From assembly GCA_045647885.1 (NCBI GenBank), contig JAZRMX010000038.1, forward strand, positions 1 through 30,091: a stretch of DNA of 30,091 nucleotides, read 5' to 3'. The notes below the pieces were generated by a model. That model was not told the DNA's origin. It saw only the letters and a program-made list of their open reading frames with translations, and ran no database searches. Each line of letters starts with the position of its first letter. Within the stretch, counting starts at the first letter, position 1. The position numbers were made by a program, and so were the translations under genes. Below, piece after piece: positions 24,431-30,091 of the stretch. The stretch is from HGM04593 sp045647885 (GTDB lineage Bacteria > Bacteroidota > Bacteroidia > Bacteroidales > Bacteroidaceae).

Positions 24431-26656
24431 ATGAACAAGAAAATTTTTGCATTAGGCATTTTGCTTATAGCCGCATTATGCACAGTACAGGCCAGTTACT
24501 GGACCAGAAACCCCCAATGGAAGAAAATCCTATGGGCACCTGCCGAAGTTTGGTACGAAGTTCCCGCAAAATGGACTATCGTTGCAGCCGACAAGTACAT
24601 TAACGGATACATCGGCGAGGCAATCAAACAGGCAAAACCCGAGATTGCACCCAAGCAGAAGTACAAAGTAACACTTGGTGTAAAGGGTGACAAAGAGGTT
24701 AAGAAATACAACAAGTACATTCCCGAGCAGGCCGAGGGTTACTACTTCAATATATCACAGGAAGGCATCGTTATCGCCGGTAGCGACGAGCGCGGTCTTT
24801 TTTACGGTATTCAGTCGCTCTTGCAGCACATTGCAAATGGCATATACGAAGAGGTAGCCGTTGCCGACTGGCCCGATGTTCCCTTCCGCGGAACAGTAGA
24901 GGGTTTCTACGGCACACCCTGGAGCCACGCTGCACGCTTGAGCCAGTTGGAGTTCTACGGCAAGAACAAGATGAACGTATATATCTACGGCCCCAAGGAC
25001 GACCCCTGGCACCGCGACAAATGGCGCATTCCCTACCCCGAGGCAGAGGCTAACCGCATTGCCGAGCTTGTGGAGGTTGCCAAAAAGAACTATGTAAACT
25101 TCTACTGGGCTATACACCCGGGCGTTGATATCAAATGGACAACCGAGGACCGCGACGCTCTTGTTGCCAAACTCGAGAAGATGTACGACCTCGGCGTACG
25201 CGCCTTCGCCGTATTCTTTGACGATATCTGGGGCGAGGGTACAAAAGCCGACAAACAGGCCGAGCTCCTCAACTATGTAGACGACAACTTCATACAGAAG
25301 AAAAAAGATGTAGCACCCCTTATTATGTGCCCCACAGAGTATAACCGTGGCTGGGCAAACGAAGAGAAAGGCTACTTGCGCACTCTTGGTGCAAATATGA
25401 ACCAGGGCATCGAGATTATGTGGACAGGAAACTCTGTGGTAGCCTGCATCGACAAGGGCACAATGGAGTGGATTAACGAGCGCATACAGCGCAAGGCATA
25501 CATCTGGCTCAACTTCCCCGTAAACGACTTTGTACGCGACCATATGCTTATGGGCCCCCTCTACGGAAACGGACAGGACATTGCTCCCCTTGTATCGGGT
25601 TTCGTGAGCAACCCTATGGAGTATGCCGAGACATCTAAAATCAGCCTCTATGGTATTGCCGACTACTGCTGGTCAATGGAGAACTACAACTACCAGGCCA
25701 ACTGGGAGAAGAGCCTCCGCAGCATATTGCCCGGCAACGACGCAGCCCTCAAGACATTCGCGCTCTATAACAAGGACCTCGGCCCCAACGGCCACGGCTT
25801 CCGTCGCGAGGAGGGTGATGAGATTAAGCAAATTGCACAGGATGCTATCGGTGGTAATGCCGAGGCTGTAGCAGCCATTGCAGAGAAATGCCAGGAACTT
25901 AACCTCGCTTGCGACCTCTTGCTTGTAGACGAGACCAACCCCCAGCTCATACACGAGCTACGCCCCTGGTTGTTGCAGGGCAAACTCCTCGCCGAGTATG
26001 GTAACACAGTGTGCAAGATGAAAGAGATTGCCGAGAAAAAGACAAAAGAGTACAGCTTCCAGAACTTTGAGAACCTCTACGCACAGGCACGCTCAATACA
26101 GAAGCAGATGTACAACAACGAAAACGACAAGGCAATGCTCCACCCCTACCAAACTGGTACAAAACTCGGTACAAAGGTATTGTTGCCCACCTTGCAGACA
26201 CTCTTTGCACAGGCTACAGAGGCTTACAACAAGCAGAATGGTAAGGAACTCGACACCGCAGCCGACTACAACCCCTTCAAGGTTAAATCTACAGTAAAAC
26301 AGCTTGCACTGCTCCCCGTGAGCGTACGCGGCAGCGATGTTACCGTAGCATCGGCTCTCGAGGTTATCAACTGGCAGGCTGGCGGTGAGTTCATCATCGA
26401 GGGCGACCGCGCTATCACCTTCCAGGGTATGGACTTCAACTTTGGCGTTAACGGCGTTGCCAAAAACTTCAAGCTCGAACTGCTTGTAAACGGTAACTGG
26501 CGCGAGGTATCACTCCTGCACTATGCCGACAACGACCCCGTTATACACACAGGTAATGAACTCGGCGGTATGACCGCAAGCGCTTTGCGTATCACAAACA
26601 TAAGCGGCACAGAGCAGCAGGTTTACTTCAAGAACTTCAAGTTCGTAAAGAGATAA
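24431..26656 (+). CDS. GH84 beta-N-acetylglucosaminidase (O-GlcNAcase-like)
   Basis: A 741-residue exported hydrolase, nearly the length of the characterised Bacteroides thetaiotaomicron GH84 (737 residues). Signal peptide about 1-21. The N-terminal domain is followed by the catalytic barrel (about 153-430) starting FRGTVEGFYGTPWS; the paired catalytic aspartates are D264 and D265 in FFDDIWG, which act in substrate-assisted hydrolysis. NFYWAIHPGVD and the WTGNSVV segment also match. It removes beta-linked terminal GlcNAc from glycans or glycoproteins. It is the third gene after the porin (19-base gap), and its end faces the convergent transporter with a shared terminator. Confidence 0.93.
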   Translation: MNKKIFALGILLIAALCTVQASYWTRNPQWKKILWAPAEVWYEVPAKWTIVAADKYINGYIGEAIKQAKPEIAPKQKYKVTLGVKGDKEVKKYNKYIPEQAEGYYFNISQEGIVIAGSDERGLFYGIQSLLQHIANGIYEEVAVADWPDVPFRGTVEGFYGTPWSHAARLSQLEFYGKNKMNVYIYGPKDDPWHRDKWRIPYPEAEANRIAELVEVAKKNYVNFYWAIHPGVDIKWTTEDRDALVAKLEKMYDLGVRAFAVFFDDIWGEGTKADKQAELLNYVDDNFIQKKKDVAPLIMCPTEYNRGWANEEKGYLRTLGANMNQGIEIMWTGNSVVACIDKGTMEWINERIQRKAYIWLNFPVNDFVRDHMLMGPLYGNGQDIAPLVSGFVSNPMEYAETSKISLYGIADYCWSMENYNYQANWEKSLRSILPGNDAALKTFALYNKDLGPNGHGFRREEGDEIKQIAQDAIGGNAEAVAAIAEKCQELNLACDLLLVDETNPQLIHELRPWLLQGKLLAEYGNTVCKMKEIAEKKTKEYSFQNFENLYAQARSIQKQMYNNENDKAMLHPYQTGTKLGTKVLLPTLQTLFAQATEAYNKQNGKELDTAADYNPFKVKSTVKQLALLPVSVRGSDVTVASALEVINWQAGGEFIIEGDRAITFQGMDFNFGVNGVAKNFKLELLVNGNWREVSLLHYADNDPVIHTGNELGGMTASALRITNISGTEQQVYFKNFKFVKR

Positions 26657-26669
26657 ACCTGTCGCTGAC

Positions 26670-26715
26670 ATATAAAACAAGATACGCTCCAGTTGGAGCG
26701 TTTCTTGTTTTATAT
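26670..26715. terminator. Bidirectional terminator between GH84 and transporter genes
   Basis: 20 of 21 base pairs (26670-26690 with 26695-26715; one T-T mismatch at 26683/26702), 4-base loop AGTT. The outer part AAAACAAG/CTTGTTTT gives T-rich ends on both strands. The right arm runs into the stop codon of the minus gene (26715-26717). Confidence 0.85.
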
Positions 26716-27671
26716 TACTTCTTGTGATTATGCCTGTACAACTGCCGCGTGTTCACAATATTGTGCCACAGCGAATAGAAGCCGCCGGCAATAGCAGTTA
26801 CAGGTGTTAAAAAAGTATATGCAAGCCAGATGGCAAACACAGTGTTCTTCTGCCCAAGAGCCTGCCCTCCTGTAATTCTCTCGCCGTAACGGGATGCAAC
26901 CCAACGACCGACTGCAAACTGCACAAGACAGCAGACAAGCGAAACAAGTGCTATGCCCGCCATTACTGCAATGGAGATATTGCTGTTTGCAATGGCACGC
27001 GCAGTCATTGCTATAGCAAGGGCGAGAGCCACAAGCCACAGATAAAAGGGGAAATTACGCCCGTTCACAACAAAAAAGTTATGAACCGCAGGGAGGTATT
27101 TTCTCAAAAGTTCGGCGCACAAAAGAGGAAAAAGCAACAGAGGGAACACCTTGCACAAGATGAGCAAAAACGACGAAAGGAAAGTGCTGCCCTCTACAGG
27201 ATGAGAGAATGAGAGGCAGAGCGGCGCCACCACAGCTACCGACACATTAATAAGCATTGTATAAGAAATGAGCGAGGCAGCGCTACCGCCAAGTTTCGCA
27301 GTGATTACAGCTGCAGCCGTTGCGGTGGGGCACAAGAGGCAAAGCATAGCAGCCTCGAGAAGCACACGAAGAGCGGTTGGCATCTCTCTGAAAAGGGCTA
27401 TAGAGAGCGAGATTGCCACGAAGAAGCCTACCTGAAATGCCAATAGGATAAAATGCCACCGACGTGGTTTGAGTTCGTTGTAACGTATCTTGCAGAAAGT
27501 CACAAAGAGCATCGCAAAAATGAGCATAGGCTGCACAAAGGCCACCGCCTGCACCGCAAAAGCGTGCGTGCCATCGAACAGCGGGATGTTCACATAGAGC
27601 AAGTACATAACAACCCCTGCCACCATTGCTATGGGCAGCGACCAATCGCGCAAAAACTGTCGTGGGTTCAT
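26715..27671 (-). CDS. BASS-superfamily-like transporter
   Basis: A 318-residue inner-membrane protein with about ten hydrophobic segments. Two stretches resemble the crossover helices of bile acid:sodium symporters: CPTATAAAVITAKLGG (about 112-127) and GGQALGQKNTVFAIWLAY (about 269-286, the 'GxQN' region). The conserved CPGG of classic members is CPTA here. I recall this protein type from Bacteroides as 'transporter' with no proven substrate. Single gene with a -7 element upstream and a terminator shared with GH84. Confidence 0.7.
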   Translation of the reverse strand: MNPRQFLRDWSLPIAMVAGVVMYLLYVNIPLFDGTHAFAVQAVAFVQPMLIFAMLFVTFCKIRYNELKPRRWHFILLAFQVGFFVAISLSIALFREMPTALRVLLEAAMLCLLCPTATAAAVITAKLGGSAASLISYTMLINVSVAVVAPLCLSFSHPVEGSTFLSSFLLILCKVFPLLLFPLLCAELLRKYLPAVHNFFVVNGRNFPFYLWLVALALAIAMTARAIANSNISIAVMAGIALVSLVCCLVQFAVGRWVASRYGERITGGQALGQKNTVFAIWLAYTFLTPVTAIAGGFYSLWHNIVNTRQLYRHNHKK

Positions 27672-27687
27672 CGGTTAAAATTTTCTG

Positions 27688-27695
27688 CAAAAGTA
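27688..27695 (-). promoter_or_regulatory. Candidate -7 element of the BASS-like gene
   Basis: On the minus strand TACTTTTG, exact TAnnTTTG, 16 bases before the ATG at 27671. No -33 element at the right distance. Confidence 0.55.
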
Positions 27696-27731
27696 AGAAA
27701 TAAAGAATTAGAATTGCGATTAAAAGCTAAA

Positions 27732-27812
27732 AAACAATCTTTAAACAATCACGAAATAAATTTTAAACAACTTCTAAAGTTATAACTTTTTAAAGATGCA
27801 ATCAAAGATTGC
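27732..27812. repeat. Short repeats in the gap upstream of the BASS-like gene
   Basis: AAACAATC occurs twice, 11 bases apart (27732-27739 and 27743-27750). A 14-bp palindrome AAAGTTATAACTTT spans 27776-27789, and GCAATC-AAA-GATTGC forms a 6-bp inverted repeat at 27798-27812. The region is very AT-rich. These could be protein-binding sites for the gene at 27671, but chance is possible in such AT-rich DNA. Confidence 0.3.
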
Positions 27813-27828
27813 CAAGTGTTTAAAATGA

Positions 27829-27862
27829 GACAAGAGGCTGACCAAAAAATCAGCCTCTTGTC
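27829..27862 (-). terminator. Terminator of the LRR/small-peptide transcript
   Basis: Perfect 13-bp stem GACAAGAGGCTGA (27829-27841) with TCAGCCTCTTGTC (27850-27862), 8-base loop. Read on the minus strand, the stem is followed by TCATTTT, a moderate T-run; on the plus strand there is none. It lies 40 bases after the small ORF stop. Confidence 0.7.
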
Positions 27863-27902
27863 GTACCAAATAAAATCTCTATAAAAAATTTCTCTGTTAA
27901 TG

Positions 27903-28064
27903 TTAATTCTTATTCCAAAGATCTCCCCAATTATTGCGATGAACGTTGGCATCGGGACGCGAGGGCGTGTTGCCAACCCCTGTTGTCACAGAACCGGACA
28001 ATATCGTTGTAGCAGTGTTGAGTTCCACACTCTCAACAGTAGGCTTGTTATATTTCAATTTCAT
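27903..28064 (-). CDS. 53-residue peptide with conserved-looking leader, downstream of LRR protein
   Basis: A complete small ORF read directly from the sequence (ATG at 28064-28062, TAA at 27905-27903). It begins MKLKYNKPTVESVELNTATT and has ILSGS at residues 21-25, then a Gly/Thr/Ser-rich middle and an Asn/Trp-rich end (NNWGDLWNKN). The N-terminal pattern K.Y.KP..E.VEL......L.GS is one I recall from many short, unannotated Bacteroidales proteins; that is recollection, not a search. No signal peptide or membrane segment of normal kind. The start lies 11 bases after the stop of the LRR gene and the terminator follows, so it is in the same transcript. Function unknown: a processed peptide (leader cut after the GS) or a small surface protein are both possible. 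Confidence 0.6.
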   Translation of the reverse strand: MKLKYNKPTVESVELNTATTILSGSVTTGVGNTPSRPDANVHRNNWGDLWNKN

Positions 28065-28075
28065 AGTAGCTTTTT

Positions 28076-30091
28076 CTATTCAAATAATACTTTCTTGCCG
28101 TTTATTATATATATACCCTTATTGGGGTTTGTTACGGGGCGGCCCTGCAAGTCGTAAATAATTTCAGAATCCTGTTTTTCAGCATCTGAAATATTGTCAA
28201 TGGCAGTTGTTCCATCGCCGGTATCCTTGCCTATTACACGCATTCTGATGTTCCGTGCAGCCTGCATATTGCCATCGCGGCTCTCTATATTCAAGTAGAA
28301 GCGGAAAGCACCGAGTGAAGCGTCGTCGGCAATAGGTTGCCATACGCCACTACTTAAAGCATAGCAACCGACGAGTGCAGCAGCATCCATTGTATTGTAA
28401 GTGCCGGAGAAGATATATTTCTCGTGTATCGATGAGCAGTCGATACTGTTCTCCTCTGTTGCGTAGAGTGTGGCATCGGTCACTGTAATATTCTTCTCTC
28501 CAATTTCCTTTGCACGAATAAGATAAGGGTAATTGGCTTTTAGCACTCCATTGGTAACCTTGAAGGCCTCTACAACTGTCTCATCGGCAACGCCGTCATC
28601 ATCGCGGTCATATTGGCGTATGTCATTAAGGTCGGCCACCTCAAACTCTGCAAGGAACTCCTCGGTCACAGGAATTTCAAAAGGCACATACAAAGCCTGC
28701 CATTCGGTATTGTTGAAATTACGTACATAAGTAATCTCTTCAAGCTCTTCATCTTCAGCCTGTACATACTCGGCAAAACTATCCAGCAAGAAGCGTGAAT
28801 CTGTAGAACCAAGATATACAAACTCACTCCATCCTTCAGCCATACGATACGCCTCAATCCCGTCAATAGGGACATATACGGGGGCGGTTCTATCTACACC
28901 GGCAAAAACATTCGTTCCACATACAGGGGGTGTCACTGCATACGAAGTTATAGTTTCCAAACTGCTGAAATCGGCAAAAACCTCATCAGCGAAGCCGGTC
29001 ACACCCTCTGCAATCACAAGCGTTCTAACCAGTTCTTCATATCCCTCCCAAGGAGTGTCGGTAATGACGCCCTCGCCACTAATGATCAACTTGCCATTAG
29101 GCCATAACTCACAAGTGAGTTCTTCGCCACAACCGGTAGTGCCTACCACATAATCAAAGTTTTTCCAGTAATCGGCTGACTGATAAGTTGAAATTGTAGC
29201 AAACGGAACATACAAAACAAGTTCTTGCTCCGGATTCCAAAAAAGTTCCCCATCACATACCGGAGGGATAACCCCTTTGCACACAACAGAAGTGAGTCTT
29301 GTACAATAATCAAAAGCATACCTGCCGACTGATGTTACATTGGCAGGAATGGTAATCGTAGTAAGATTTTGACACTCTGCAAAAGCCATTTCCCCTATTC
29401 TTGTCAAATTTTCAGGAAGAACCACCTCTACCAAATTCGGAAGATAAAAGAATGCCATATCCTTAATTTCTGTTACATTCCCACCTACAATCACTTTGGT
29501 AAAGTTTCCGCCGGAGAGGAAACCGCCCATCATCATACCATCCGATGATTCAGGTATAGAATTGAGATATACTTCACCTGTACAGCCCCAGAAAGGTTCC
29601 ATCCCGGCTGTTGTTATGCCCTTTGGAATGGTTACAGTAACCACCTTGTTGTAACCTCCAAATGCATTGTCGCAAATAGAGGTTACACCTTCTTTAATAG
29701 TGATCTTTTTAATGGATTCTCTAAATGCACTCCAAGGAGCACCGGTCATTGCACCCGTACCTTCAATTATAAGTTCGCCCTCAACGGTCAACTTCCAAGT
29801 GAGATTGTCGCCACAAGTACCCATTGGAAGTATATTTGCAAACTCTTTCCAATAGTCGGCAGTCTTGTAAGCCTCAACAGCGGAGTACGGAACATATACA
29901 GGAATGTTTCTATCTACACCATTAAAGACAGTCTCTCCTTCCAATGCCGGAGGAGCCGATGCATAGCTGGTAATAGTATTTAGACTATAACAAGCATTGA
30001 ACGCATATTGGCCAATTATAGTAACATTCTTAGGAATAGTGATAGAAGCAAGATTTTCGCAGTTGGTAAATGAGTAATCTCCAATCTCGGT
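28076..30091 (-). CDS. BspA-type leucine-rich repeat surface protein, 5' end cut by window
   Basis: The frame is open from its stop at 28076 to the window edge, so the 5' end is missing; 671 residues are present. It is built of LRR_5 units such as ICDNAFGGYNKVVTVTIPKG and IGEMAFAECQNLTTITIPAN, plus repeating blocks made of a cap (VYVPYSAVEAYKTADYWKEF), a C-G-x-x-L-T hinge and a beta-rich segment (LTVEGELIIEGTGAM). The cap occurs three times. The C-terminal ~280 residues contain no LRR; the chain ends IYDLQGRPVTNPNKGIYIIN-GKKV, similar to C-terminal sorting signals seen in Bacteroidota secreted proteins. Adhesion or surface role is inferred from BspA. Confidence 0.88.
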   Translation of the reverse strand, partial: TEIGDYSFTNCENLASITIPKNVTIIGQYAFNACYSLNTITSYASAPPALEGETVFNGVDRNIPVYVPYSAVEAYKTADYWKEFANILPMGTCGDNLTWKLTVEGELIIEGTGAMTGAPWSAFRESIKKITIKEGVTSICDNAFGGYNKVVTVTIPKGITTAGMEPFWGCTGEVYLNSIPESSDGMMMGGFLSGGNFTKVIVGGNVTEIKDMAFFYLPNLVEVVLPENLTRIGEMAFAECQNLTTITIPANVTSVGRYAFDYCTRLTSVVCKGVIPPVCDGELFWNPEQELVLYVPFATISTYQSADYWKNFDYVVGTTGCGEELTCELWPNGKLIISGEGVITDTPWEGYEELVRTLVIAEGVTGFADEVFADFSSLETITSYAVTPPVCGTNVFAGVDRTAPVYVPIDGIEAYRMAEGWSEFVYLGSTDSRFLLDSFAEYVQAEDEELEEITYVRNFNNTEWQALYVPFEIPVTEEFLAEFEVADLNDIRQYDRDDDGVADETVVEAFKVTNGVLKANYPYLIRAKEIGEKNITVTDATLYATEENSIDCSSIHEKYIFSGTYNTMDAAALVGCYALSSGVWQPIADDASLGAFRFYLNIESRDGNMQAARNIRMRVIGKDTGDGTTAIDNISDAEKQDSEIIYDLQGRPVTNPNKGIYIINGKKVLFE
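28871..29930 (-). repeat. Internal direct repeats of the LRR gene, 1020 bp apart
   Basis: The stretch 28871-28910 repeats at 29891-29930, with about 75-80% identical bases by eye (both contain ACATATAC and TTCTATCTACACC). The offset is 1020 bases, exactly 340 codons. A second shared stretch, CCAAGGAG...CGGT, is offset by 684 bases (29048 and 29732, 228 codons). Both offsets are multiples of three, so modules were duplicated in frame. Confidence 0.7.

Noticed and set aside
27900..28161. Two plus-strand frames (85 and 71 residues) over the small minus ORF
   Set aside because: No start context and no family pattern; they run over the end of the LRR gene and the peptide gene.
1..30091. CRISPR array, insertion sequence, prophage or toxin-antitoxin genes
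   Set aside because: No evenly spaced short direct repeats, transposase, integrase, structural phage or toxin/antitoxin patterns were seen. The only long repeats are the modules of the LRR gene.

Overview
The window is a stretch of a Bacteroidales-type chromosome (Bacteroidota). I infer this from the promoter style (TTTG, about 20 bp, TAnnTTTG, for example upstream of the tRNA, of the glycosyltransferase operon and, approximately, of the SLC13 transporter gene), weak or absent Shine-Dalgarno sequences, menaquinone genes, BspA-type leucine-rich repeat proteins, LxxSC-type lipoproteins, and glycosidases of families GH95 and GH84 typical of host- or plant-glycan users. I see no phage, insertion sequence, CRISPR array or rRNA.

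Layout. 1-2466 is a tight operon pyrE, SRPBCC protein, argH, closed by a terminator. 2541-5116 holds a Rieske-like lipoprotein, a tRNA-Leu(UAA) with its own promoter and terminator, a secreted protein with a carboxypeptidase-regulatory-like N-terminus, and a cupin lipoprotein. 5194-7963 is a divergent pair: a secreted dockerin-like/FISUMP protein on the minus strand and a transmembrane kinase with an outside BspA-type LRR domain on the plus strand. 8083-10542 is a transporter of the bile acid:sodium symporter family followed by ubiE/menG and menA. 10580-12367 is a divergent Fur-family regulator and SO_0444-type metal efflux permease with a C-terminal HMA domain. 12447-14108 is an AspT/YidE-type transporter.

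14157-16745 (minus) is a three-gene glycosyltransferase operon with a near-ideal promoter. It diverges from a GH95 glycosidase (16927-19428), which is followed by a membrane-anchored DNA/RNA endonuclease and an MBL-fold hydrolase. A minus-strand thioredoxin overlaps the end of the MBL gene. 21667-26656 is a three-gene unit: SLC13 anion transporter, outer-membrane porin and GH84 beta-N-acetylglucosaminidase. 26715-27671 (minus) is a second BASS-like transporter. The window ends inside a large minus-strand LRR surface protein (28076 to beyond 30091) with an unannotated 53-residue peptide gene directly downstream (27903-28064).

The most interesting points are that 53-residue peptide gene, the receptor-like kinase/LRR fusion, the lipoprotein with four cysteines where a Rieske centre would be, and several long perfect hairpins between convergent genes, some of which contain the stop codons of the flanking genes. 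Five ORFs were given later starts than the longest reading frame because their first codon is TTG or GTG or because the family alignment starts later (6086, 10993, 16745, 16927 and 20324/21503).
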